A DNA stretch of 9,505 bases from DAOTUL01 sp034437435 (GCA_964417785.1 CAYQJO010000170.1:1-9505); one strand, 5' to 3'; counted from the stretch's first letter, positions 1 to 6,950 are shown. Notes: generated from the sequence alone by a model not told the origin. Made by a program: numbers and translations.

Positions 1-29
1 TATTATAGACAGGTTGCGGTGGGTTTGAG

Positions 30-1406
30 TTAGTGAAGGGGTGGCAGGTTGGTAACAGAAAGGGCGATTTCGCGCACGGCCTCATGCAGATGGGCCTGAT
101 ATGGCAGTACCACGTTGATGCGCAGTTTTTCCTCAATCACCCGTGCGGCCAATTCAGGCGTGGGTGCGCCGGTCTCGCCGTCGGTGAAGACCAGGATACG
201 GTTGACCTTCGGCTGGTGATCGAGCGCGTGCGCCAGCACGCAGTTGATATTGGTGCCGCCAGTGGTGGAGAGATACCCTCGTTTCAATTCAGCCAGCGGT
301 AGTTCGGCCACGCGAGTTGAGAACTGAAAAGCATCGGCATGTCCCTTTGCAACATACGGTAAGACCAGGCTCAGGCAGTAGGACAGGATGTAGTTCATGG
401 AACCGGACACGTCCAGATACAGGTGGACTTTGCCCGGTTTTTCCGGTGTGCGAGCGATCACCTCACCCGGCTGCGCCCACAGAGTCGCCGGGACACCCAG
501 CGCCCGCCGGGCGGGGGCCATGCGGTCATGCGGGTTGGGCAGGACGCCTGTGCCGGTGGTGGCGGGTACCGCGACTTTGCCTTTGCGGTACTGGCGTCCG
601 TGCTGGCGACCGACGCTCAAGCGGAGCGTCTGAGCGAAGGCGCGGCGCACGTTGTCGCCGGTTTCGACAAAATCGAAGGTGCGGCTGCCGAAACGGCTGC
701 CGTTCCCGCCGCCACCCATTGTCATCTTCGGCCACTTGCCGGTCGCCTGTTTGACCATCTCCTTGATGAGGGGATCATGGATGGGCTGTCCATCGTGATT
801 GCCGAGCAGCACCGGCATATTCAGACCGAAGTCCATCCCCGATTTCAGCAGCAGATTGAGGACCTCTTCGTAAAGCGGCATAGCGTAACGCCGGATTCGG
901 CGTGCCGGGTACAGCCGACGGATCATCTCCTCCGTTCCCGGTGGGCCGACATCGGTCGGATAAACCGGGTTATGGGGCCAGCCCTCTGGCGGGCGCAGCA
1001 GGCAGTGGGGAAAGGTGTTCGCTGGATTGATGCTGTCGAAGAAACCGCGATACTCCGGACCAGGGAAGTTGCGCATGATCCCGGCGTTGATAATGGCGTC
1101 CAGCGCGATATTCTGTGCCTGCGTCATCTGTGGGTACATGCGGGTATGGGCCAGCATTACATGCCATAATTCATGCATCACCAGCAGAAAAAGATGCTCA
1201 TCGCGCTCGCAGTACTGCTTGATGAAATCCGGGTTCATGAGCAGGCGCGGGCGGCGGGTACATTCGACGGCAGCGGTGGGAACAGCGCGGGTGGTTTTGA
1301 TGCCCGACAGCCGGCAGAGGGTGTCCATCTCGAAGCGTGAGGCCGGGATACATCCGGTCAGGCGGCGGGTGATGGTAGCGGACTCGGTAGCGGTTGCGTT
1401 TCTCAT
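30..1406 (-). CDS. DUF2201-type protein: HExxH metallopeptidase-like domain plus C-terminal VWA domain
   Basis: The 458-residue product has two recognisable parts. The N-terminal part (about residues 20-125) resembles the putative metallopeptidase domain of the DUF2201 family: a P-T-A-A segment (43-46), then HELWH at 78-82 with a further His at 87, then N-I-A-L-D (99-103), which in this family follows the zinc-like site. The C-terminal part (about 325-455) is a VWA fold with a complete MIDAS set: D332-x-S334-x-S336, T385 in a G-G-T turn, and D409 in F-T-D-G. VWA proteins of this type usually act with MoxR ATPases in metal-dependent assembly or remodelling, and one is encoded two genes upstream. 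A glycine-rich stretch (231-236) and a basic middle region link the domains. There is no signal peptide or membrane segment, so it is probably cytosolic. The ATG overlaps the previous stop by 4 bases and has AGGAG five bases upstream. Peptidase activity is not proven; in many relatives the HExxH site is only predicted. Confidence 0.85.
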   Translation of the reverse strand: MRNATATESATITRRLTGCIPASRFEMDTLCRLSGIKTTRAVPTAAVECTRRPRLLMNPDFIKQYCERDEHLFLLVMHELWHVMLAHTRMYPQMTQAQNIALDAIINAGIMRNFPGPEYRGFFDSINPANTFPHCLLRPPEGWPHNPVYPTDVGPPGTEEMIRRLYPARRIRRYAMPLYEEVLNLLLKSGMDFGLNMPVLLGNHDGQPIHDPLIKEMVKQATGKWPKMTMGGGGNGSRFGSRTFDFVETGDNVRRAFAQTLRLSVGRQHGRQYRKGKVAVPATTGTGVLPNPHDRMAPARRALGVPATLWAQPGEVIARTPEKPGKVHLYLDVSGSMNYILSYCLSLVLPYVAKGHADAFQFSTRVAELPLAELKRGYLSTTGGTNINCVLAHALDHQPKVNRILVFTDGETGAPTPELAARVIEEKLRINVVLPYQAHLHEAVREIALSVTNLPPLH

Positions 1407-2065
1407 CGCTGCTCCTGTAAATAGCCAGTGGCGCGGACCAGCGCGACGATACGTGGGTCGTCGATAACCAGCGAGCGGTTCAGATATTCACGGCTGAAGA
1501 CCAGCGGCGCGGTCGCCAGCAGCAACTGGCTGCGCGACCGGCCCAGCACATTGAGGACGAGTTGGAGATCGAGCGCTCGCAGACACACGTAATCGGGCGG
1601 TGGCGGGGCTTTTTGCTCCTCCTTTTTCTCTTTGTCATCGTCGTCGCTGTCATCGGAGAAGATGTCTTCATCCATCTTGAGTGGCATTGGGGTGGCGGTC
1701 TCCAGTGTTTTCCATGCCTCATGCTCCCAGCGATAGACCAGCATCGCGCCGGTCAGCTTATGGCTGTCCCAGACCTCATCGAGAATGTCCTGCATTTGCT
1801 CGACCGGCTCACCGCCGTTTTCCAGGGCAGCGGCGACGGCCCGACCATTGTTGAGGTCGGTGTTGATCGCGTGTCCCAGGAGCTTGTAGAAGGGGTCGCC
1901 CAGCCCGTCCAGGTGGAAGCGGGCGACCGTCTTGCGCACGGGGGAGACGGTCCAGTTTGTCTGTTTTTGACCGCCAAACGGGTTAAAACGTCCGGGACGC
2001 TGTGGCAGCGATGGGCGCTGGTTACTGTTGTTGGACTGCTGGTCAATACGGCGTAATAAACTCAT
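1403..2065 (-). CDS. Unrecognised protein with acidic linker, middle gene of MoxR/VWA operon
   Basis: I do not recognise a family for this 220-residue protein. Residues 1-40 are polar and rich in Q, N, R and P and look disordered. Residues 42-130 look folded and mostly helical, with several Trp and Leu. Residues 132-150 form a highly acidic, charged linker (a run of D/S followed by K/E), followed by P-P-P-P (154-157). Residues 160-220 are again helical and hydrophobic (L-R-A-L-D-L-Q-L, then an L-L-L-A segment). There is no signal peptide or clear membrane helix. It begins one base before the end of the MoxR-like gene (TGATG) with a strong GAGGAGG site (2073-2079) seven bases upstream, and its stop overlaps the next start. 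Such coupling implies equimolar synthesis with the MoxR and VWA partners, so an adaptor, substrate or third component of the complex is likely (inference). Confidence 0.8.
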   Translation of the reverse strand: MSLLRRIDQQSNNSNQRPSLPQRPGRFNPFGGQKQTNWTVSPVRKTVARFHLDGLGDPFYKLLGHAINTDLNNGRAVAAALENGGEPVEQMQDILDEVWDSHKLTGAMLVYRWEHEAWKTLETATPMPLKMDEDIFSDDSDDDDKEKKEEQKAPPPPDYVCLRALDLQLVLNVLGRSRSQLLLATAPLVFSREYLNRSLVIDDPRIVALVRATGYLQEQR

Positions 2066-3495
2066 CAGGCGGCCTCCTCAACACCGAAAAGAATTAAATC
2101 ATGCTTGAACTGCGTCAGCGCCTCCTGCCAGTTGTAGCGTGTCCAGAGATTGTTGAACCCGGCCAGGAGATAGTTGCGTTCCAGGCGAAAAAGGAACGAA
2201 TCCTCGCGCCCGGTCTGGTTTTCGATCCACCCCTTGACCTCGTTCCAGGCACTGCCAAGCGGGGAGTTGCCGTCAATCGACAGGCTGATCGAGCGTGGTT
2301 CCAGCACATGATAGGCCAATTGGGCCATCGGCTCGAAGGCTGATGGGTCCAGGTCGCGCTGCATCCCGTAGGCGAGGAACATCGCTGTTGCCAATCCCAT
2401 CTGTCGGGCATCCGAGTCCTCCGCGCTGAGGGTCTGCGTGATGAGGCGCGACAGGTCCTCGTCGGAAAAATCAAGCTGGTCGGCCAGCGATACGCGCCGC
2501 GCCCGGTCGAATTCCTCCATCACCTGCCGCCACGCCTCGTTATCCATATGTTCGGCGGCCTCCCAGGCTTGCTTGTGCAGGGCGATGAGTTTGACTGGTG
2601 ATGGTGGCACTTCACTGGCGGAATGGGGAATCCCATGCAAAACGGCGATTTCGGCGCTGTGTTCCGGGTCGGCGTCTTCGCCCTCCAGCACCAGGCGGGC
2701 GGCATGGACGGCGGCCACCGCACGGGCCAGCATGGCGGCGCGGCGCGGACTCTGCGGCAGGCCGGTTTGTTCGAGCAGGTCCATCAGGGTGATGATGTAA
2801 TCACCGATCCAGGTGTCGAAGCGCTCTTCAACCTGGGGGATACGGTCGGCGCAGGCCGCGACCAGTGCGGATAGGTCCGGCAGAGGGTGGCTGCCGTTGC
2901 CCCGGTGGGTAATCAGGCGCAGACGATCCGCTTTGCTCAGGTCAGCCCAGTTAGGGACCGGGACAATATAAGGGAAGCGGTCGGTCAGCGCCGGGTCCAG
3001 TGATTCGGAACCGATATAATATTCGGTGGTGGCACCAGCTTCTGGTTCTTCTGGCGCTGGCGGGTTCATGGCCGACCAGCGGTGGTGCAGATTTTCCAGT
3101 TGGATGCCGACGATGTGGCGCTCATGAATAATGGGATACAGTTTGTTCTGCAGGTCGGCCCGGCAGCGCGAGATTTCATCGAAGAAGACAAACCCTGCTT
3201 CCCAGATGTTGCCCGGTGTGGTGATAAAGTGCAGCGCGTCGCCGGTTTCATCGGGCATGGGGATGCCGACGAGATCGTCGTAGTTGAGCAGGGCAGCGTT
3301 GTAGTGACGCATAGGCAGGCCGAGCGCTCTGGCGATTTGAACAACCAGATACGATTTTGCGGTCCCATGCGGGCCAATCAATAGCAGCGGAGCTTCTGTC
3401 GCCAGGGCGGCGAGCAGGATGGGGTCGAGGTGAGACCAGCCACATACCCCCAGTTCATCGGTCAGGGGAATGGCTTCCAGTTCTGTCTTGTCCAT
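2065..3495 (-). CDS. MoxR-type AAA+ ATPase
   Basis: The 476-residue protein carries the full set of AAA+ motifs in its first 260 residues: Walker A G-P-H-G-T-A-K-S (41-48), Walker B F-V-F-F-D-E (102-107), sensor 1 A-M-N-P (142-145), the D-R-F box typical of MoxR proteins (172-174) and a sensor-2 region S-P-R-R (249-252). MoxR ATPases are cytosolic hexameric remodelling machines that usually work with a VWA protein, here the last gene of the operon. The ~200 residues after the AAA+ core are helical and I recognise no domain in them; many MoxR proteins end soon after the lid, so this long tail is probably a partner-specific extension. The ATG at 3493-3495 is well supported by GAGGGAG (3504-3510, minus strand) eight bases upstream. 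It is the first gene of the operon and is driven from the divergent intergenic region. RavA-like function is possible, but overall similarity to RavA is not evident by eye. Confidence 0.9.
   Translation of the reverse strand: MDKTELEAIPLTDELGVCGWSHLDPILLAALATEAPLLLIGPHGTAKSYLVVQIARALGLPMRHYNAALLNYDDLVGIPMPDETGDALHFITTPGNIWEAGFVFFDEISRCRADLQNKLYPIIHERHIVGIQLENLHHRWSAMNPPAPEEPEAGATTEYYIGSESLDPALTDRFPYIVPVPNWADLSKADRLRLITHRGNGSHPLPDLSALVAACADRIPQVEERFDTWIGDYIITLMDLLEQTGLPQSPRRAAMLARAVAAVHAARLVLEGEDADPEHSAEIAVLHGIPHSASEVPPSPVKLIALHKQAWEAAEHMDNEAWRQVMEEFDRARRVSLADQLDFSDEDLSRLITQTLSAEDSDARQMGLATAMFLAYGMQRDLDPSAFEPMAQLAYHVLEPRSISLSIDGNSPLGSAWNEVKGWIENQTGREDSFLFRLERNYLLAGFNNLWTRYNWQEALTQFKHDLILFGVEEAA
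2073..2079 (-). promoter_or_regulatory. Strong Shine-Dalgarno site of the middle gene
   Basis: GAGGAGG on the minus strand lies seven bases before the ATG at 2065, inside the last codons of the MoxR-like gene. It fixes the start of the 220-residue protein and shows translational coupling. Confidence 0.7.
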
Positions 3496-3503
3496 AAAAC
3501 GCG

Positions 3504-3510
3504 CTCCCTC
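3504..3510 (-). promoter_or_regulatory. Shine-Dalgarno site of the MoxR-like gene
   Basis: GAGGGAG on the minus strand lies eight bases before the ATG at 3493-3495. It supports this start for the MoxR-like ATPase over any downstream alternative. Confidence 0.7.
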
Positions 3511-3550
3511 ATGCTGTGTAAATTACCGGATGCATCTGTGAGTATTGTGT

Positions 3551-3569
3551 AACATACACATTGTATGTT
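3551..3569. promoter_or_regulatory. Perfect 8-bp inverted repeat, candidate operator
   Basis: AACATACA (3551-3558) and TGTATGTT (3562-3569) are perfect reverse complements separated by CAT. The element fills the space between the two direct-repeat copies and covers the predicted -10 box (3560-3565) and start region of the minus-strand promoter, the expected place for a repressor dimer. The binding protein is unknown. A candidate encoded here is the ATPase with the OmpR-like winged helix (6950-8356), but that family more often binds direct repeats. Confidence 0.5.
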
Positions 3570-3588
3570 GTTCTGTGTAAATATGCAA
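3560..3588 (-). promoter_or_regulatory. Predicted promoter of the MoxR/VWA operon
   Basis: On the minus strand, TTGCAT (3588-3583) is followed after 17 bases by TACAAT (3565-3560). Both are close to sigma-70-type consensus with ideal spacing. Transcription would begin near 3553 and leave a leader of about 57 bases before the MoxR-like ATG. The -10 box sits within the inverted repeat. Confidence 0.5.
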
Positions 3589-3603
3589 GTGCTCATGTGT
3601 GTA

Positions 3604-3632
3604 TTGTGTGAGAATTGGAAATCTTGTATAGT
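3604..3632 (+). promoter_or_regulatory. Predicted promoter of the Rel-like/ATPase operon
   Basis: TTGTGT (3604-3609) is followed after 17 bases by TATAGT (3627-3632), a good -10 box in an AT-rich stretch. Transcription would begin near 3639, about 21 bases before the ATG. The -35 box lies inside copy 2 of the direct repeat and is 15 bases from the -35 box of the opposite promoter, so one bound protein could affect both directions. Confidence 0.5.
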
Positions 3633-3659
3633 AAGTGAAAAGTTTACAGGCACAGGCAG

Positions 3660-6600
3660 ATGGTGACGACCAGCTATCTACAATCAACCGAGCGCCAGCA
3701 GGTGGCACATGCCCGCCAGTTGTTCGATTCGTTGATGACGGAATCCGGCACGGTGCGGCGCACAACCTTTATGATTGAAACGCTCACCCGGTGGCAGGTC
3801 GAAGCACCGGGCGTGCTGGCTGCTTTGCTGATGCCGATCTTGCGCCAGGAGTGTGTGCCGGAGTTGGAACTTATCAAGCAATTTGGCATACGCCCGGTGC
3901 ATATTGCGCAAACTGTGTTGATCTACCTGGACAAGGCTCATCGGGAACCATCGCGCAAGAAACCGATGCGCGAGCTTCATGCGGAAGTCCTGCGCGAGTT
4001 TATGGTGGCCGCGTACAGCAACATCGAGGCGATTCTGATTTGCGTCGCCGACCATCTGGCGACGGCGGCGACGTTGGATGAGCAGGGCAACCAGGTTCGC
4101 CTGCAATGGGCGCACCGGCACACAGGTGTTTATCTGGCGCTGCTGGAGATGTTGGGTATGTGGGCTTACCGGCGTGACCTGGGCAACCTGAGTCTGGCGC
4201 TGCTTGACATGAACCAGTATGAGCGGCTAGAACGGCGAGTATCACAACTCAATGAGCGCCACGATGGTCTCTTCTTCGAGGTGAAGCGGACTCTGGTAGC
4301 GGTGCTGCGCGGGACGTCGATCCTCGCCGATGTACGGCTCCATTACACAACGCCGATCAGTATGCATTTGACTGCTCGCCGTCGCAGTCAGGGTGAAACC
4401 CTGCGTAAAGACGATATGCTGCGTGTAGATGTACTGGTCCGTAATGAACACGACTGTTATACGGTGTTGGGTCTCATTCATCACCTTTGGCCGCCGCAAA
4501 CCGGTGGGCGGGTGCATGATTTTATCGCTGTGCCGCGATTCAACGGTTATCGCTGCCTCAACACGAACGTGTTTTTTGACTCAACACAGCCGGTAGAGTT
4601 TCGTATTGTGACGAAAGAAATGGCCGACATCAACGCCTACGGTGTGGTGGCCTCGATGCACCATCCTTTGCCGGTCAAGAATGCGTGGTGGACCGACCTG
4701 AAACTGGCGGAAGTGGTCAACCACCGGCCCAAAAACGCCATCGGTGTGTTCACACCCAGTGGCGAGATGATTTATCCGTTGAAACCTGGCAGTACCATGG
4801 TCGATCTGGCCTTCCGCATCCACTCGGCGCTGGGACCGTATGCCCGCCAGTTTTACGCCAACGGCAAACAGGTCAGCTACCAGTATCGACTGCATCACTG
4901 CGATCTGATCGACATCGAATACGATATGAAATACCCGAATATCAAGCCGGAATGGATGGATGCCGCCATGACATCCGTCGCGCAAAACAATATCCGGCGT
5001 TTTCTGCGCCAGCGCAATCAATCGCCGCACAAGGGCCGTCGCTTGATCGACAATGTGCTTGAGCGCGAGATGAACATTTACCGCATGCGTTTTCCCCGCG
5101 ACAAAGTGGAACACACGCTGGAAAAAGTCGCCCGCAAATTCGGTTTCCCCGTGCTGGAGTCGCTCTATGTCTCTGTCCTGGAAGGCGACATCGCCCCTGA
5201 TGAAGTTGTCGCCGCCATGATCGATGAGGAACTGAGCGGGTACATCGTCCTGGCCGATGGTCAGCGCTGGCCGGCGGACCGTATTCGGATTTCGCGCAAA
5301 TGGATGCAGGAGAGCGGCCAGTACAAATGGGAGCGCCGCTCGCGTGTGATGCCCGGCGAAGAGATCGCCGGACGGATAAAAGGGCGCGGCACGGCACAAT
5401 ATCTGGTTGTCTATCCGGCGGACCGTGCGCCGCAGCACGTCGAGACCGTGCCGCTCCGCTGGCAGTCCGCAACCACACTGCGCGAGGCAGCCGAGATCAC
5501 CGTGCTGGCGGAACCACAGCATGGAATCACCGGGACGGTGCTGGCGGCGGCCTATGCTGAGGGCAGCGAGAACGAGCGCGACGGCCTGATCGTCCACCGG
5601 GTTAACGCGGAATTGCAGGACGGCAGCGCAGCGATCAATCTGGTGGTAGATGCGCCGTCGTTTGAACCGATCCGCCGTTTCCAGGCCAGCCTCAAGACCA
5701 TGCAGGACCAAGGCATGGTGCATGAGTTCGATATCTGGCAACTGCTGCCCGGCCAGAAGCTGATGATCTCCGGTAAAGCCGATAAGCGCAGCCAGAACCC
5801 GTATACGCTGAGCCAGATACGTGACCGGGCCATGTTTTTCGGACGCGAGAACGAAATTGCCGAGGTCATCCAGCAGATCAAACAGGACCAGAACCTCATC
5901 ATCCTTTACGGTCAGAAGCGGATTGGCAAGACCTCACTCATCTATCATCTGGCCGAGAATCTCCTGCCGGAAGCCTGCGATGTGCTGCCGGTGCCGGTCG
6001 ATGCGCTCAGTCTGGCCCCGTTTACGACGGTGAACTTTCTGGTCGCTCTGGCAGAAGAGGCGCAGCGACGCCTGGTTGGTGCGTTGACACGGCCCGAAGA
6101 TCGCGTCGGACTGCGGCTCCGCGCCAGAGACCTTGAACAGGACCCCTTCAACCGTTTTGCCATGTGGATCAAGTTGGTTGAGAAGCGCCTACATGGTCGC
6201 CGTTTGTTCTTCATGGTCGATGAATTCACCCGCGCTGAAGAAGAATTCAAGCGCGGCAACCTGGATGCGACCTTCTTCGATAATCTCCAATGGCTGGTGG
6301 GCAATCAACGGATTGGCTGTCTGCTGTGTGTGCATGATAACGTCTACGAGCCGGAAAGCCGAAGCTGGAACATCCTTCAGCGGGGCCACCCGGTACGCCT
6401 GGACTCGCTCGATAAACTATCCGCTGGTCGTCTGGTACGGCAGCCGTTAGCGCGGGTGTATCAATATACTGGCGAAGCGGTTAACCATATTCTGGAGCAA
6501 ACCAACTGCCACCCGTTTTATATCCATGCGGTCTGCCAGGAACTCGCCAGCCAGATGTCACAAATGCCGCAGGAGCAGATCACCAGAGAGGATGTGGACC

Positions 6601-6950
6601 GGGCCATCACACTGGTGCTGCGCCAGGGGCGGCACTATTTCAACCATTACGAGAACGCGGTGGGTAAGTTCAGTTGGCGCACTGTGCGCATTCTGGCCTT
6701 TCTGGCTGCTGAGGGGAACCGGTGGGTCACACGGGATGAGATTTTCGCCGCGCTGGAACATCTCGGTGTGGCGACCAGCCGTTGGGCCATCTCGCAAGCA
6801 CTGTACGAGTTGTATCGTGCTGCCATTGTGGATGTACGTAAAGCTGCCAGCAGCAATGTTTATCGTATCCCCATCGGGTTGTTACAGTTCTGGTTGAGAC
6901 AGAATACGCATCCAAAGATCAGTCAAGAGTTGCTACAGGAAGACAACTGA
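3660..6950 (+). CDS. Degenerate long RelA/SpoT-like protein fused to AAA/STAND-type ATPase and winged helix
   Basis: The 1096-residue protein follows the domain order of full-length Rel: HD-like (about 10-200), synthetase-like (205-335), TGS (357-421), helical (428-525), ZFD/RIS-like (538-602) and ACT-like (609-695). An ATPase follows: F-F-G-R (726-729), Walker A G-Q-K-R-I-G-K-T (751-758), Walker B F-F-M-V-D-E (850-855), and a winged helix (about 1003-1080). Clear landmarks are C-Y-T-V-L-G-L-I-H (266-274), N-G-Y (295-297), V-E-F-R-I-V-T-K-E-M (312-321) and K-F-G-F (493-496). The hydrolase H-D pair reads M-P (58-59) and the catalytic E-D reads R-Q (62-63). In the synthetase, D252 and E313 survive, but the basic G-R-x-K region is lost and the His after N-G-Y is Asn301. 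It is therefore probably a ligand sensor rather than a (p)ppGpp enzyme (inference). Start: ATG 3660, or GTG 3663, which is better spaced from ACAGG (3652-3656). It is cytosolic and translationally coupled to the next gene. Confidence 0.88.
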   Translation: MVTTSYLQSTERQQVAHARQLFDSLMTESGTVRRTTFMIETLTRWQVEAPGVLAALLMPILRQECVPELELIKQFGIRPVHIAQTVLIYLDKAHREPSRKKPMRELHAEVLREFMVAAYSNIEAILICVADHLATAATLDEQGNQVRLQWAHRHTGVYLALLEMLGMWAYRRDLGNLSLALLDMNQYERLERRVSQLNERHDGLFFEVKRTLVAVLRGTSILADVRLHYTTPISMHLTARRRSQGETLRKDDMLRVDVLVRNEHDCYTVLGLIHHLWPPQTGGRVHDFIAVPRFNGYRCLNTNVFFDSTQPVEFRIVTKEMADINAYGVVASMHHPLPVKNAWWTDLKLAEVVNHRPKNAIGVFTPSGEMIYPLKPGSTMVDLAFRIHSALGPYARQFYANGKQVSYQYRLHHCDLIDIEYDMKYPNIKPEWMDAAMTSVAQNNIRRFLRQRNQSPHKGRRLIDNVLEREMNIYRMRFPRDKVEHTLEKVARKFGFPVLESLYVSVLEGDIAPDEVVAAMIDEELSGYIVLADGQRWPADRIRISRKWMQESGQYKWERRSRVMPGEEIAGRIKGRGTAQYLVVYPADRAPQHVETVPLRWQSATTLREAAEITVLAEPQHGITGTVLAAAYAEGSENERDGLIVHRVNAELQDGSAAINLVVDAPSFEPIRRFQASLKTMQDQGMVHEFDIWQLLPGQKLMISGKADKRSQNPYTLSQIRDRAMFFGRENEIAEVIQQIKQDQNLIILYGQKRIGKTSLIYHLAENLLPEACDVLPVPVDALSLAPFTTVNFLVALAEEAQRRLVGALTRPEDRVGLRLRARDLEQDPFNRFAMWIKLVEKRLHGRRLFFMVDEFTRAEEEFKRGNLDATFFDNLQWLVGNQRIGCLLCVHDNVYEPESRSWNILQRGHPVRLDSLDKLSAGRLVRQPLARVYQYTGEAVNHILEQTNCHPFYIHAVCQELASQMSQMPQEQITREDVDRAITLVLRQGRHYFNHYENAVGKFSWRTVRILAFLAAEGNRWVTRDEIFAALEHLGVATSRWAISQALYELYRAAIVDVRKAASSNVYRIPIGLLQFWLRQNTHPKISQELLQEDN
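6937..6942 (+). promoter_or_regulatory. Shine-Dalgarno site of the second ATPase gene
   Basis: AGGAAG lies seven bases before the ATG at 6950, inside the end of the preceding gene. It supports this start and translational coupling through the TGATG overlap. Confidence 0.65.

Larger units (their letters stand above)
3514..3609. repeat. Imperfect 37-bp direct repeat at 59-bp spacing in the divergent regulatory region
   Basis: Copy 1 is 3514-3550 and copy 2 is 3573-3609, exactly 59 bases apart. I count 27 identities in 37 positions. The matches cluster in an identical left block CTGTGTAAAT (3514-3523 and 3573-3582) and a right block TGTG-x-GTATTGTGT (3537-3550 and 3596-3609). Copy 2 covers both predicted -35 boxes; copy 1 lies in the predicted leader of the minus-strand operon. 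The conserved outer blocks with a diverged centre look like paired protein-binding sites, although a decayed tandem duplication is also possible. Confidence 0.6.

Noticed and set aside
1..29. Possible terminator after the VWA gene at the left edge
   Set aside because: No stem-loop with a T-run is visible in these few bases. The end of the operon may lie outside the window.
423..1169. A 248-codon open frame on the plus strand across the VWA gene
   Set aside because: The minus strand encodes HExxH and MIDAS motifs in this stretch with good ribosome sites. The plus-strand product resembles no family.
1562..2056. A plus-strand frame opposite the middle gene with a hydrophobic segment that mimics a membrane helix
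   Set aside because: The hydrophobic stretch is the complement of the acidic D/E/K linker codons of the minus-strand gene, a known reverse-complement artefact.
3514..3609. CRISPR-like repeat array
   Set aside because: There are only two copies, they match 27 of 37 positions, and no cas genes are present. A regulatory role fits better.
3462..3653. A 63-codon minus-strand frame through the divergent intergenic region
   Set aside because: It has no ribosome site, its composition follows the TGTG-rich repeats, and it overlaps both predicted promoters and the start of the MoxR-like gene in another frame.
4581..5741. A 386-codon open frame on the minus strand, opposite the Rel-like gene
   Set aside because: The plus-strand frame has clear RelA/SpoT, TGS and ZFD-like motifs there. 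The antisense frame shows no domain, and such frames are common opposite codon-biased genes.
3660..5744. Housekeeping (p)ppGpp synthetase/hydrolase (relA/spoT/rel)
   Set aside because: Domain order fits, but key catalytic residues of both activities are replaced and an ATPase is fused downstream. Naming it rel would mislead.
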